A DNA stretch of 64,000 nt from NCBI GenBank assembly GCA_934271715.1, contig CAKQRZ010000011.1, positions 1 to 64,000 of the forward strand, written 5' to 3'. Below are positions 34,344 to 43,888 of the stretch, piece after piece. A program made the translations under genes and the position numbers. This stretch comes from an uncultured Alphaproteobacteria bacterium. GTDB taxonomy: Bacteria; Pseudomonadota; Alphaproteobacteria; RF32; CAG-239. Each line of letters starts with the position of its first letter. Position 1 is the stretch's first letter. The notes below the pieces were generated by a model. That model was not told where the DNA came from and ran no database searches. It worked only from the letters and a program-made list of their open reading frames with translations.

Positions 34344-35192
34344 TTAAAGGCGGTGATGATGTAATAAATAGGCGTCAACGGTGTTTGAGAGCAGCATGGC
34401 AATTGTCATGGGACCTACGCCGCCCGGAACGGGGGTGATTGCTGCTGCTTTGTCTTTTACGTCATCAAAATCTATATCGCCGCAAAGTTTGCCGTTTTCG
34501 CGGTTTATGCCGACGTCTATCAGAATGGCGTTTTCTTTTATCCAATCGGATTTAACAAGTTTGGCGACACCGCATGCCGCAACTAAGATATCGGCATGGG
34601 AAGTTAATTCTTTTATTTTTCTGGTTTGGGCGTGGGTTATGCTGACCGTGCATTCTTGATTTAGCAACAAAGTGGCAAGAGGACGTCCAACAATCAACGA
34701 TGCGCCGATTAACACAACATTTTTCCCGCTTAAATCAGGGGTAACGCTTTTAATCAGCTGCATAACACCTAATGGCGTGGCTGCAATAAAATATGGTTTT
34801 TCATTGTTTTGCAGCATACCTGTGTTGTAGGGATGAAAACCGTCCACATCTTTTAAAGGAGAGATGGCGTTTATAATGCGGTTGGTGTTAAGATGCTTTG
34901 GCAACGGAAGCTGCACTATAATTCCGTTTATCTGCGAATCGGCGTTGAGTTGTGCGATGATTTCCAGCAATTTATCTTCTGAAGTATCTTCGCTCAGATG
35001 GAACAGCCTAGATGTTAAACCTATTTGAGAAGCGGCTTTTTGTTTATTTCTGACATAAATAAGGCTTGGCTCGTCATTGCCGACCAAAACAATGGCAAGC
35101 TGCGGAGCAGAAGGCAGAGAGGCAATTTTTTGCTTGAGGCTTTCGCAAATGTCAGCAGCGATTTTTTTTCCATCTATAATTTGCGCCGTCAT
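34344..35192 (-). CDS. folD: Methylenetetrahydrofolate dehydrogenase/cyclohydrolase
   Basis: 282 residues. Substrate motif YVRNKQKAA with the catalytic Lys, GIIVQLPLPKHL, and the cofactor segment LIGASLIVGRPLATLL; C-terminal PVPGGVGPMTIAML. Bifunctional enzyme of one-carbon metabolism. The GASLIVGRP segment has Leu where GxSxxVGxP enzymes usually have a small or charged residue; the rest is canonical. AAGGA before the ATG; three bases after the yggU-like gene. Confidence 0.96.
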   Translation of the reverse strand: MTAQIIDGKKIAADICESLKQKIASLPSAPQLAIVLVGNDEPSLIYVRNKQKAASQIGLTSRLFHLSEDTSEDKLLEIIAQLNADSQINGIIVQLPLPKHLNTNRIINAISPLKDVDGFHPYNTGMLQNNEKPYFIAATPLGVMQLIKSVTPDLSGKNVVLIGASLIVGRPLATLLLNQECTVSITHAQTRKIKELTSHADILVAACGVAKLVKSDWIKENAILIDVGINRENGKLCGDIDFDDVKDKAAAITPVPGGVGPMTIAMLLSNTVDAYLLHHHRL

Positions 35193-35194
35193 TT

Positions 35195-35509
35195 TTATTC
35201 CTTTATCAAATTAGTTAATTTTAACGTAAATTCCGCAGAAGGCAAAACATTTATGCGTAACTTTTTCAGGTGGTCTGTATCTCCGCTGACTAAAGTTATT
35301 TTATTTTTAGCAATCTTTAGGGTTTGTGCCAGCAACACTGTCAAAGCTTTGTTAGCTTTACCTTTTTCGGGAATGGCAGTAACGCAGCATTTTAGAAATT
35401 CCAGTTTGTTTTCATCACAAAATATTCCGCGGAAACCATTAAAAGAGGCTCCGGGGGCGAGTTTTATGCGTAACAGATAACTTTCTTTTTCTGTGCTGAA
35501 AAAACTCAT
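35195..35509 (-). CDS. DUF167 (YggU) family protein
   Basis: 104 residues with the family pattern LRIKLAPGAS ... AIPEKGKANKALTVLLA ... ITLVSGDTDHLKKLRI. Function unknown. Its ATG overlaps the upstream yggT-like stop (ATGA). Confidence 0.9.
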   Translation of the reverse strand: MSFFSTEKESYLLRIKLAPGASFNGFRGIFCDENKLEFLKCCVTAIPEKGKANKALTVLLAQTLKIAKNKITLVSGDTDHLKKLRINVLPSAEFTLKLTNLIKE

Positions 35510-35826
35510 TGCATATACTGTTCAATCCAACGGCTGAAATGAGTTATGAACGAGCCGATAAACGCAATGCAAAGCAGCAAAACATACGGAGCAATGTCAT
35601 ATCCGGCAAAAGGCGGAACTTTAGCACGGATATATTTATAAGCCGGTTCTGTCAGCAGTTTCAAAATCTGCATGAATTTTTCGGCATATTTATTGTGGAC
35701 AGTCATCAGCTTATAGTGCAGCATCCAATACAGGATAATATCCACGGCGACGATTTTGAAATAAATTCCGATGACCGCGCTTAAAATATCAAGTACAGGC
35801 ATAAGAAACAGTCCGATAATTCCCAT
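35506..35826 (-). CDS. YggT-family membrane protein
   Basis: 106 residues with three to four hydrophobic helices and the YggT pattern (LLTEPAYKYIRAKVP, DIAPYVLLL). In other bacteria YggT homologues sit beside yggU, as here. Role in envelope or osmotic tolerance is suggested, not proven. Confidence 0.88.
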   Translation of the reverse strand: MGIIGLFLMPVLDILSAVIGIYFKIVAVDIILYWMLHYKLMTVHNKYAEKFMQILKLLTEPAYKYIRAKVPPFAGYDIAPYVLLLCIAFIGSFITHFSRWIEQYMQ

Positions 35827-35848
35827 TTGTTTTTTCTCCTATAACGTA

Positions 35849-36745
35849 TTAGCGGTTGGACTTTCCGCTTTCATAGTTTTCTTCTAGCATATTAAAACGG
35901 CTGCTGTCAAACCTTCTTTTTTGCAAAGCGCCGCGCAGTTCGGAAATGCGTCCGCCGATATCGTCAAAAAATGTAGAGCTTTTCCCGATGTTTGATTCAA
36001 ACATGGCGCTGAGGTTGTTTGAATTTATGGCGCCGGTCGCGCGGGTTTCCCGCCGCAGCTGCAGCAGCATGAGCCTCCGCAGCCAGTTGTCAAAAGAATA
36101 ATCCTCCGACAAGTCTTCGTCATCATCGTGACTGATACCCAGATTTTCTTTTTCTTTAGGGCTGATAGTATAGCCATAGCCCAGTCCCTGCAGCGATTTC
36201 AGCATTTTATATATAAGCTTGGCACGTTCATAATCCTGCACATCGGTGTTTACGGCAACCGCGTCTTTGGTATATTTGCGGATAAGGTCGTTAAGCTCGC
36301 GCAGGCTGCGGACTTTATAAATAAGCTGTCCGGTAAGTTCGGGATTATCTAAGGAGTGGCAGGATTTAAGCAGCGCCAGCAGCGTAAAAACCTGAAATTC
36401 TTTTTTATTTATCTTGTCTAAAAAGTTTTTGCGCTCTTCATAATCTTCTTCGGTTATATAGCCGTCATTCATATGCTTTATGGTTTTTAAGGCCGCTTCC
36501 ATAAGGTCATGATAGCGTTCGTCAAACGGCTTTTCTTCATTTTCGCCGTTCAGCGGATATTGCAGAGTCTGAATAACTTCAGAACGGGAATATTGAGCAT
36601 TTCCGATAGTTATGGAATCGGATTTAGGCGCCAGAATCAGCTCGCGCAGAACATCGCGCGCTCCGGCTTTATCAAGCTGCGGATAGCATTGCTGCACCAC
36701 CTGATATAAAGAATCAAAATATTTGCCGTCCTGATAGGGAAACAT
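35849..36745 (-). CDS. Hypothetical protein coupled to a TerB-like gene
   Basis: 298 residues, soluble, helical, with an acidic patch (DDDEDLSEDY near 210-220). No domain recognised. Its ATG overlaps the stop of the TerB-like gene (TGATG), so the pair is translationally coupled and may form a complex. Coding bias matches neighbouring core genes. Confidence 0.6.
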   Translation of the reverse strand: MFPYQDGKYFDSLYQVVQQCYPQLDKAGARDVLRELILAPKSDSITIGNAQYSRSEVIQTLQYPLNGENEEKPFDERYHDLMEAALKTIKHMNDGYITEEDYEERKNFLDKINKKEFQVFTLLALLKSCHSLDNPELTGQLIYKVRSLRELNDLIRKYTKDAVAVNTDVQDYERAKLIYKMLKSLQGLGYGYTISPKEKENLGISHDDDEDLSEDYSFDNWLRRLMLLQLRRETRATGAINSNNLSAMFESNIGKSSTFFDDIGGRISELRGALQKRRFDSSRFNMLEENYESGKSNR

Positions 36746-37185
36746 CAGTCTTTTTCCTCAAAAATTATTTTTGCCTGCTCCAGCCAGATAATATGGTCAA
36801 TAATCCAGTTGCTGATTTGCTCTATTTTTTCCAGTTCTACGCCCATGGCTAAGCCGATTTTGCCGATGATAAGCGTTTCATTGTCCGAAAGAACATTGTC
36901 AACGTGCGAAAGCATGCACATTTCACGCACCAGTTCCAAAGCTAAATGGCGGTTTTTAATGTTTTCCGCATCTTTTATAACCTTTTCGGTGTCCTGTCCC
37001 TCTATAATTTCTGAAAGATTGTCAATGCCGTGAGAAACCGCCGCTTCGGTAATAAACTTTAATTCGTCGTTGTCAAAATTGCCGTCGGCGCCGGCCACAG
37101 CGATAAGCACTTCAAAAAAAATCCGCTTTTCTTCGGTGCTTGCCGAATCCAAATATGATGGTAAAATTTCTCTAATGCCGTCCAT
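36745..37185 (-). CDS. TerB-like protein
   Basis: 146 residues from the ATG at 37185 (AGGAG upstream; an earlier in-frame ATG at 37200 overlaps that box). The TerB/DjlA-N helical fold is evident: FFEVLIAVAGADGNFDNDE, LALELVREMCMLSHVD and LSDNETLIIGKIGLAMGV, with paired acidic loops that could bind metal. TerB proteins link membrane and cytoplasmic parts of Ter systems. Together with the TerY-P triad at 29.4-32.3 kb it suggests a Ter-type response. Confidence 0.75.
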   Translation of the reverse strand: MDGIREILPSYLDSASTEEKRIFFEVLIAVAGADGNFDNDELKFITEAAVSHGIDNLSEIIEGQDTEKVIKDAENIKNRHLALELVREMCMLSHVDNVLSDNETLIIGKIGLAMGVELEKIEQISNWIIDHIIWLEQAKIIFEEKD

Positions 37186-37320
37186 AACAGCTCTCCTCAT
37201 GTTAAACTGCCTTTTATGTTAAAGAAAATCTCTTAATTTTTCAACAAAAAAAGTGTTTGTAAAAAATTAAACTTTGGCGTACATAATATGTTTATGTTAT
37301 AACAACTTTATGAGGACGCA

Positions 37321-38655
37321 GTGTCTAAAAAATATTTTATCAAAACTTTCGGCTGTCAGATGAATGTGTATGATTCTTCGCGTATTGCCGATATGTTGAA
37401 AAAAGAAGGCTATGAAGAAGCCAAAAAACAAGAAGATGCCGATTTGGTGCTGTTTAACACCTGTCATATCAGGGAAAAAGCGGCGGAAAAGTTATTTTCA
37501 GATTTGGGAAGAGCCCGCGAAATTGCCGATGAACGTTTACAAAACGGTAAAAAAACAGTGATAGGCGTTGCCGGCTGCGTGGTTCAGGCCGAAGATGAGC
37601 AAATTGTTAAACGCGCGCCGTTTGTGGATTTTGCTGTTGGTCCTTTGATGTATTATAAAATTCCGCAGATGCTGAAAGAAATAGAACATAAAAAAGGCCA
37701 TGCCGGTTTGCTGAATACCGAGTTTTCGGCCGATAGTAAATTTGACTTTTTGCCGGAAAATAAGGCGCAAGGAGCTTGCTCTTATTTGGCGGTGCAGGAA
37801 GGATGTAATAATTTTTGTACCTATTGCGTGGTTCCGTATACCCGCGGCGCCGAATATTCGCGTCCGGTTGCCGAAGTGCTGAAAGAAGCAAAACGTTTGA
37901 TTGCCACCGGTACTTTGGAATTAAATTTGCTGGGGCAGAATGTAAATTCGTATCACGGTGAAGACGAAAACGGCAAAGAGCGAAATTTTGCCTATTTGTT
38001 GCGCCGTGTGGCCGAATTGGACGGTTTGAAACGTTTGCGCTATACCACTTCTTATCCCGCAGATGTCGACGATGATTTAATTGCCTGCCATCAGGATTTG
38101 AAAGTTTTGATGCCTTATTTGCATTTACCGATTCAATCCGGTTCGGATAAAATTTTGAAGGCGATGAATCGCCGCCATACTTCGGGCGACTATTTGCGAA
38201 TCGTTGAAAAACTGCAAAAAGCTAATCCGGATTTGCGAATGTCTTCAGATTTTATTGTCGGTTTTCCGGGGGAAACAGACGAGGATTTTCAGGCGACTTT
38301 AGATGTGGTAAATCAAGTGAAGTATATTCAGGCGTTTTCATTTAAATATAGTCGTAGGGCAGGTACTCCGGCGGCGGTTATGCCTAATCAGGTAGAAGAA
38401 AAAATTAAAAAAGAACGTTTGGATATTTTACAGACGTTGCTGTTTTCATATCAAGAGGCGTTTAACAAATCTTGCGTGGGCAAAGTTATGCCGGTGCTGT
38501 TTGAGCAAAAAGGCCGCCATAAAGGGCAGCTAATCGGGCGTACACCGTATATGCAGAACTTGCATATTGAAACGGAAAGTGCTAATATAAATAAAATTAT
38601 TAATGTGGAAGTTACCGAAGCGACCACAAACTCTTTAAGCGGAAAGGAGATTTAG
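37321..38655 (+). CDS. miaB: tRNA-2-methylthio-N6-dimethylallyladenosine synthase
   Basis: 444 residues, GTG start with GAGGA upstream. UPF0004 domain cysteines in TFGCQMN, NTCHIRE and AGCV; radical-SAM cluster CNNFCTYC; C-terminal TRAM domain (IGRTPYMQNLHIE). Adds the methylthio group to i6A37 of tRNA. First gene of miaB-phoH-ybeY-lnt. Confidence 0.97.
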   Translation: MSKKYFIKTFGCQMNVYDSSRIADMLKKEGYEEAKKQEDADLVLFNTCHIREKAAEKLFSDLGRAREIADERLQNGKKTVIGVAGCVVQAEDEQIVKRAPFVDFAVGPLMYYKIPQMLKEIEHKKGHAGLLNTEFSADSKFDFLPENKAQGACSYLAVQEGCNNFCTYCVVPYTRGAEYSRPVAEVLKEAKRLIATGTLELNLLGQNVNSYHGEDENGKERNFAYLLRRVAELDGLKRLRYTTSYPADVDDDLIACHQDLKVLMPYLHLPIQSGSDKILKAMNRRHTSGDYLRIVEKLQKANPDLRMSSDFIVGFPGETDEDFQATLDVVNQVKYIQAFSFKYSRRAGTPAAVMPNQVEEKIKKERLDILQTLLFSYQEAFNKSCVGKVMPVLFEQKGRHKGQLIGRTPYMQNLHIETESANINKIINVEVTEATTNSLSGKEI

Positions 38656-38657
38656 TC

Positions 38658-39626
38658 ATGGCTGAAATTTGTTTTGAACTGTTTAACAATCAACTTGTGC
38701 AACAGCTGGTGGGGGCGGCAGATTCAAATTTGCGCCTGATTGAAAAAATGCTGAATGTAGAAATTTTGAGCTTTGGCAATCAAATTACGGTTAAAGGTGC
38801 CGCCAGTGATGTCGAAAGCGCTAAGAATGCTATCGAGCTGCTCTATAATAAAGTAAGCCGCGGTATTGAAATCGGCGAGCAAGAAGTTAAAGCTGCGGTG
38901 CGTATGAGCGGAGAATGCCATACGGAAGATGATAAGCAGAACTTAAATGATATTGTGTTGAAAACTAAAAAACGCTATATCTATCCGCGTTCGGCCACCC
39001 AAGCTAAGTACATTCAGGAAATGATGAAAAACGAGCTGGTATTCGGCCTTGGCCCTGCCGGTACGGGTAAAACTTATTTGGCGGTGGCGCTGGCTGTTTC
39101 TATGATGCTTGAAGGTACGATTGATAAAATTATCTTGTCACGTCCGGCGGTGGAAGCAGGTGAAAATTTGGGATTTTTGCCAGGTGATTTGAAAGAAAAG
39201 GTCGACCCGTATCTGCGTCCGCTGTATGATGCTTTGTACGAAATGCTGCCGGCAGAGCAGGTTGATAAAAAATTGGCGCTGGGCGAAATTGAAATTGCTC
39301 CGTTGGCGTTTATGCGCGGACGTACTTTGGCAAATTCGTTTGTGATTTTGGATGAGGCGCAAAACACCACACCGATGCAAATGAAAATGTTTTTAACTCG
39401 TTTGGGCGAAAACTCCCGCATGGTTGTGAACGGCGACTTGAGTCAGGTCGACTTGCCGCGCGGTGTAATTTCCGGTTTGCGCGATGCTTTGGATACTTTG
39501 CGCAATGTGCCGAATATTTCTTCGGTAACATTCAGCTCCAATGATGTTGTGCGTCATGGTTTGGTGGCTAAAATCGTTCAAGCCTATGAAGAAAAAAGCA
39601 AAAAGCTGCAAGAAGAACATGATTGA
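38658..39626 (+). CDS. PhoH-family ATPase (YbeZ-like)
   Basis: 322 residues. N-terminal KH-like region, then the PhoH ATPase with Walker A GPAGTGKTYLA and Walker B FVILDEAQNTTPMQMK. It works with YbeY in 16S rRNA processing and is a presumed RNA helicase/ATPase. AAAGGAG precedes the ATG. Confidence 0.95.
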   Translation: MAEICFELFNNQLVQQLVGAADSNLRLIEKMLNVEILSFGNQITVKGAASDVESAKNAIELLYNKVSRGIEIGEQEVKAAVRMSGECHTEDDKQNLNDIVLKTKKRYIYPRSATQAKYIQEMMKNELVFGLGPAGTGKTYLAVALAVSMMLEGTIDKIILSRPAVEAGENLGFLPGDLKEKVDPYLRPLYDALYEMLPAEQVDKKLALGEIEIAPLAFMRGRTLANSFVILDEAQNTTPMQMKMFLTRLGENSRMVVNGDLSQVDLPRGVISGLRDALDTLRNVPNISSVTFSSNDVVRHGLVAKIVQAYEEKSKKLQEEHD

Positions 39627-40140
39627 TAGTTTTTTGAATTTAGATGTTGAAGATAACCGCTGGAGTTCGGCGGTTTCTCAAATAGAGAAAGTATCGGAAG
39701 ATGTAAAAAACGCCGTGTTTGCTTATGTGGCTGAACATACCGAATCGGAAGTTTTACACGCTGGTTTGCCGATTATCGTTAATGTGTGTTTAAGCAGCGA
39801 TGAGCGTGTGCACGCTCTTAATAAAGAGTTTCGCGGCATGGACAAGCCGACAAATGTGCTTTCTTTTGCCAATGTGGATTTTGAAGGCTTTGCGCAAGAG
39901 CGGGATTTGTATCAGGAAATTGAGCTTGGAGATATTATCATCGCTTTTGAAACTATGCAGAAAGAAGCCGATATTGAAGGAATTTCACTGCATGACCATT
40001 ATTGCCATCTACTGGCGCATGGTTTGCTGCATTTGCTGGGGTTTGACCATCAAACAGAAGAAGAAGCCGAATATATGGAAGGCTTTGAGATAGAAATTTT
40101 GCAGTCTATGGGTATTGCGAATCCGTATAAGGAAGATTAA
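39619..40140 (+). CDS. ybeY: Endoribonuclease YbeY
   Basis: 173 residues from the ATG at 39619, overlapping phoH by eight bases; a longer upstream frame is not needed. The zinc motif HGLLHLLGFDH is complete, with MDKPTNVLSF upstream. Ribosome quality control and 16S 3' maturation enzyme. Confidence 0.96.
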   Translation: MIDSFLNLDVEDNRWSSAVSQIEKVSEDVKNAVFAYVAEHTESEVLHAGLPIIVNVCLSSDERVHALNKEFRGMDKPTNVLSFANVDFEGFAQERDLYQEIELGDIIIAFETMQKEADIEGISLHDHYCHLLAHGLLHLLGFDHQTEEEAEYMEGFEIEILQSMGIANPYKED

Positions 40141-41706
40141 GTGGCAAAACTAAAGGCAATATGGTTAAAAATTTGCGAAGCGGCAGCGCGGAGATATAAA
40201 ACCTCGGCGCTGCTGTTTGGTTTGTTGCTGGTTGCCGCTTTGCCGCCGTTTTATCATACTTGGGCGGTGTTTGTCGCTTTTTGCGGCGTATTTGTCTTGA
40301 GCCAGGGGCAGAGCTCCGTAAAACGTTTGTCGGCTATTGGGTATTGGTTTGGTTTCGGTTATTTTTCCGCCGGATTTTATTGGGTTGGCAACGCGCTTTT
40401 GATAGACGCGGCCAAAACAGGTTGGATGTATCCTTTTGTTTTGCTTTTGGGCGGCGGATTTTTTGGTTTGTTTACGATTTTTCCGTTTGCGCTGATGAAA
40501 TTCGGCAAAACCCAATTCAGTAAAATTTTACTTCTTGCCGCTGGTTGGTTTTTAAGCTCTGAGTGGCTGCGCAGTGTGTTTTTAACCGGTTTCCCGTGGA
40601 ATCCGCTTAGTTCGGTGTTGGCATTTAATCCGTTGTGGCTGCAAACTTTGGCGTGGTGGGGAACTTATGGCTTATCTATGCTGATTGTGATTATCGCAAC
40701 GCTGCCGGCGGTTTGGCTGATTAAACCTAACAAGCGCAATATATTAGCGCCGCTTTGCTCTTTGCTGCTGATTTCGGGGCTATACATATACGGCGATTTT
40801 GCTTTAGTGCAATGGGGTAAATTAAACGTTGGAGAGCAAATTCGCGTGCGTTTGGTACAGCCGAGCATTCCGCAAACTATGAAATGGAGCCGTGACGCGG
40901 TTGAAAAGAATTTTGCGCAATATATTGATTTAAGCCGCGCCGAAGGACTGGAAAATATTGATTTTGTTATTTGGGGAGAAACAGCCTCGCCGTTTAATTT
41001 GGCTTATGATTTAGAGCATCGTCTTATGGCGCAGGAAGCGGTACCGCCTAAAGGCTATTTGCTGGCGGGAATGCTGCAGGACGGATATGACCAAAACACC
41101 GGCGACTATTTATTATATAATTCTCTGGCGGCGATGGATTATTTTGGGCAAATTCATGATATATACAGCAAAAACCATTTAGTTCCGTTTGGGGAATATA
41201 TTCCGCTCAGACAGTATCTTCCAAAATGGATAAAACCTCTGACAAATATGGTGGGGCAGTTTGCCAAAGGGGAAAAGTATCAGACCATAAAACTGGAGGA
41301 TTATGCCGAATTTGCTCCGCTTATTTGTTATGAAGTCATCTTTTCCGGACAAATTGTGCGTAAGCAAAATAAGCCGAAATGGGCGGTGGTGTTGACAAAC
41401 GATGGTTGGTATGGTATCAGCGCCGGCCCTTATCAGCATTTGGTGGCGGCACAAATGCGGGCGGTTGAAGAAGGAATTTCGGTTGTCCGCAGCGCAAACA
41501 GCGGAATCAGCGCCGTGATAAATCCCTATGGAAAAATAACCTCGAAAATAGGTTTGGCAGAGCGCGGCTATGTTGACGACACAGTAAAAATCAGCATGTC
41601 GCATGACACATTGTTCGGCAAGTATGGAAATACTATACCGCTGCTAATGGCTTTGCTGCTGATTTTGACAGCTGCCGGTTTGAACTATTTTACGAAAAAA
41701 TCATAA
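40141..41706 (+). CDS. lnt: Apolipoprotein N-acyltransferase
   Basis: 521 residues, GTG start directly after the ybeY stop. Six or more N-terminal membrane helices, then the nitrilase domain with the Glu in WGETASP, Lys in YSKNHLVPFGEY and Cys in PLICYEVIF, and a last membrane helix. Third step of lipoprotein acylation. The corC/ybeX gene usually found between ybeY and lnt is missing. The 3' end overlaps the convergent synthase gene by six bases. Confidence 0.96.
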   Translation: MAKLKAIWLKICEAAARRYKTSALLFGLLLVAALPPFYHTWAVFVAFCGVFVLSQGQSSVKRLSAIGYWFGFGYFSAGFYWVGNALLIDAAKTGWMYPFVLLLGGGFFGLFTIFPFALMKFGKTQFSKILLLAAGWFLSSEWLRSVFLTGFPWNPLSSVLAFNPLWLQTLAWWGTYGLSMLIVIIATLPAVWLIKPNKRNILAPLCSLLLISGLYIYGDFALVQWGKLNVGEQIRVRLVQPSIPQTMKWSRDAVEKNFAQYIDLSRAEGLENIDFVIWGETASPFNLAYDLEHRLMAQEAVPPKGYLLAGMLQDGYDQNTGDYLLYNSLAAMDYFGQIHDIYSKNHLVPFGEYIPLRQYLPKWIKPLTNMVGQFAKGEKYQTIKLEDYAEFAPLICYEVIFSGQIVRKQNKPKWAVVLTNDGWYGISAGPYQHLVAAQMRAVEEGISVVRSANSGISAVINPYGKITSKIGLAERGYVDDTVKISMSHDTLFGKYGNTIPLLMALLLILTAAGLNYFTKKS

Positions 41707-43737
41707 TCCGCCGGTGTGGAACAGCTTGTTATATTTATAGACAGAGCCGTTTGGTATTGACCAGCTGAAGTCATTTTCCATGGCGGTGCGCTGCATTTGG
41801 TGCAGCTGTTTAGGCGATGTGTAAAAACAGCGGATAGCTTTTTCCAGAGTTTCAAAATAGGCGTTAATGTTGTTTTTGAGGTGCTGAGCCTGCAGGTTCG
41901 GTCCGTAAACACGGTTTCTGTCGGCAAAAAATACTTCAGTTCGGAAACCGTCTACGCCGTCTTGAATGGTATCAACCAAACCGCCGGTAGAAGTGGCAAT
42001 CGGCAGGCTGCCTTTCGCCATGGCTTCCATCTGCGTCAATCCGCAAGGCTCAAAATATGACGGCATCAGGTAAAAATCGGCAGCTAGCTGTACTGAATAG
42101 GCAAACTGGTCGTTATAGCCGTGAAAAACAAAAATGCGTTTGGCAAAGTCACGGCAGATTTGCTTGGTATTATCTTTTAAGGCCATCAAGTCATGAAATA
42201 AATCTTTATTGCCGGCGCCGCCCAGTACAAAAATCGGAAAATCCTGCGGAGAGTTTTTGTATTTGTCGGCCATCCGCAAAATGGCGTTAACGGCGATATC
42301 ATAGCCCTTTTGCTCCACCAGACGGCTGGTCATGCAGATAAACGGTATATTTTCGGCTTCATGCAGAACAGAAAGAATATTGTCAAAACCATAGGTATCT
42401 ATGTTTGGTATAACCTTTTGGCGGTAGTTTGCATCGGCGGCTAAATGCGACAGCAATTTTATACATTCTTTTTTGTTATGCAGCTTGTTCTGCAGCGAAT
42501 GTTCGTTATAAACTTTAAACTGCGTGTCGCCGAAATAGCTATTTATTTGTTCAATTTTTTTAGCATTCGGAGAAATCAGCTTTTTTTCGTAGCCGTTGAC
42601 AATACCGAAAAACGAACGGCAGTTTTTACGGATTTTCAGAATATCGCGGAAGTCAAAGCCAAAGCTCTTTTCCCGCGATACTTCTTCCATGTAATTTTTA
42701 GAAACCGTAACAATGCGGTCGGCAAGGTGCATATTGCAGGAAGCCTGATTATAGGTATCGCCGACCAAAAGGGTGTTGGCGGTGCGCGGATTGCTGTTTT
42801 TTACGGCTTTGGCGTTTTTCAAAACCAAGGTGGCTAAATCTTCGTATAAAGAGTTTAAAATTTTAGAGGTGTTGTTGTAGTCCCAGCCCTGATAGCCCAT
42901 GTGGTGGGCAATGTGGATTACCGGAATATTGCTCAGCTGTTCGGCAGTTTCCGGCGCCAGGCGTTCAGCATAGACTTTTGCCAAAGTCAGATATTTAGTC
43001 AGACCGGAAATGGCGCCGCTGTGCCAATCGTTTGCCAGCAGCATATTCGGCAGGCGGATATTTTTAATTTGATTTAAGGCTATGCTTTCCAGCAAGCTGT
43101 AAACCGCTTTAGATAAAAAGGCAAAGCGCTCAACTTCATCAACATGCAGGCTGTTCAGCACATAGCAGCCGCCTTGTCCGGAGGGATTTTCGGCCGCCGG
43201 ATTGATGGAGAAAAACCGGTCGTTATGCAAAAACAAGTAGTCGGCGCCGTTTAGGTTTCCGGAGTATACTTCTGCCTTAAAATGGCAAAAACGGTTGCGG
43301 CTGCCCATAAACGGAACTTTAACAGTGCAGAGTTTTTTCAGCTTTATCTGCCTGCCCTCGGCTCCGGTATAAACATCATCTTCAAAAGTGCATTTTTTAC
43401 GTCCGGTGTCGCCTAAATACATCGGGGTTATAATCGTGATATCGCTTTTTTGCGAAGCAAAAACAGAATTGTAATTTTCCGGCAATTCGGAAGCGACCAT
43501 GCCCAAGCCGCCGCATTTCATAAAAGTAGCGGTTTCGGCGGTTATCATCCAAGCGTGAATCTGTGAGCTTTCCGGCCAGCATTTATCAGTCAGGCATTGC
43601 TTTTTGCCCATATTCTGCATTTGCCGTAAAAGCGGATTATGAGGAGTGCCGTAATTTATACTAAACTTGTGTTTGTTGAAGTTTGTTGGTAAAAAAGAAA
43701 ATTTATTTTTAGCCGAGCCAAGATTTAATATAGACAT
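41701..43737 (-). CDS. Glycogen/starch synthase-like glycosyltransferase (GT5)
   Basis: 678 residues from the ATG at 43737 (a GTG lies one codon earlier). GT5 N-domain: MKCGGLGMVASELP (KxGGL motif), then ANDWHSG, HHMGYQGWDY; C-domain: TSRLVEQKGYDI and PSYFEPCGLTQMEAMAKGSLPIATSTGGL. Longer than bacterial GlgA (about 480) because of an N-terminal tail of 60 and insertions near 250-420, recalling starch-synthase forms. It uses ADP- or UDP-glucose. No other glycogen genes are nearby. Confidence 0.85.
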   Translation of the reverse strand: MSILNLGSAKNKFSFLPTNFNKHKFSINYGTPHNPLLRQMQNMGKKQCLTDKCWPESSQIHAWMITAETATFMKCGGLGMVASELPENYNSVFASQKSDITIITPMYLGDTGRKKCTFEDDVYTGAEGRQIKLKKLCTVKVPFMGSRNRFCHFKAEVYSGNLNGADYLFLHNDRFFSINPAAENPSGQGGCYVLNSLHVDEVERFAFLSKAVYSLLESIALNQIKNIRLPNMLLANDWHSGAISGLTKYLTLAKVYAERLAPETAEQLSNIPVIHIAHHMGYQGWDYNNTSKILNSLYEDLATLVLKNAKAVKNSNPRTANTLLVGDTYNQASCNMHLADRIVTVSKNYMEEVSREKSFGFDFRDILKIRKNCRSFFGIVNGYEKKLISPNAKKIEQINSYFGDTQFKVYNEHSLQNKLHNKKECIKLLSHLAADANYRQKVIPNIDTYGFDNILSVLHEAENIPFICMTSRLVEQKGYDIAVNAILRMADKYKNSPQDFPIFVLGGAGNKDLFHDLMALKDNTKQICRDFAKRIFVFHGYNDQFAYSVQLAADFYLMPSYFEPCGLTQMEAMAKGSLPIATSTGGLVDTIQDGVDGFRTEVFFADRNRVYGPNLQAQHLKNNINAYFETLEKAIRCFYTSPKQLHQMQRTAMENDFSWSIPNGSVYKYNKLFHTGGL

Positions 43738-43816
43738 CACAATTACTTTCTATGCAAAATACACCTTTAGTGTATCATCAAAAATTCAAACATTCAACAG
43801 AAAAAGAACTTACGCT

Positions 43817-43846
43817 CTTGACTTGTCTGCGATTAGCCACTAAGTT
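43817..43846 (+). promoter_or_regulatory. Promoter upstream of grpE
   Basis: TTGACT (43818-43823), 17-base spacer and TAAGTT (43841-43846) fit sigma-70. The overlapping CTTGAC-N14-CCACTAAGT also loosely resembles a heat-shock (RpoH) promoter, which would suit grpE. Confidence 0.5.
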
Positions 43847-43888
43847 CTATATAGATATTATCCAAACAAAATTAAAGAGGATGCAGGA

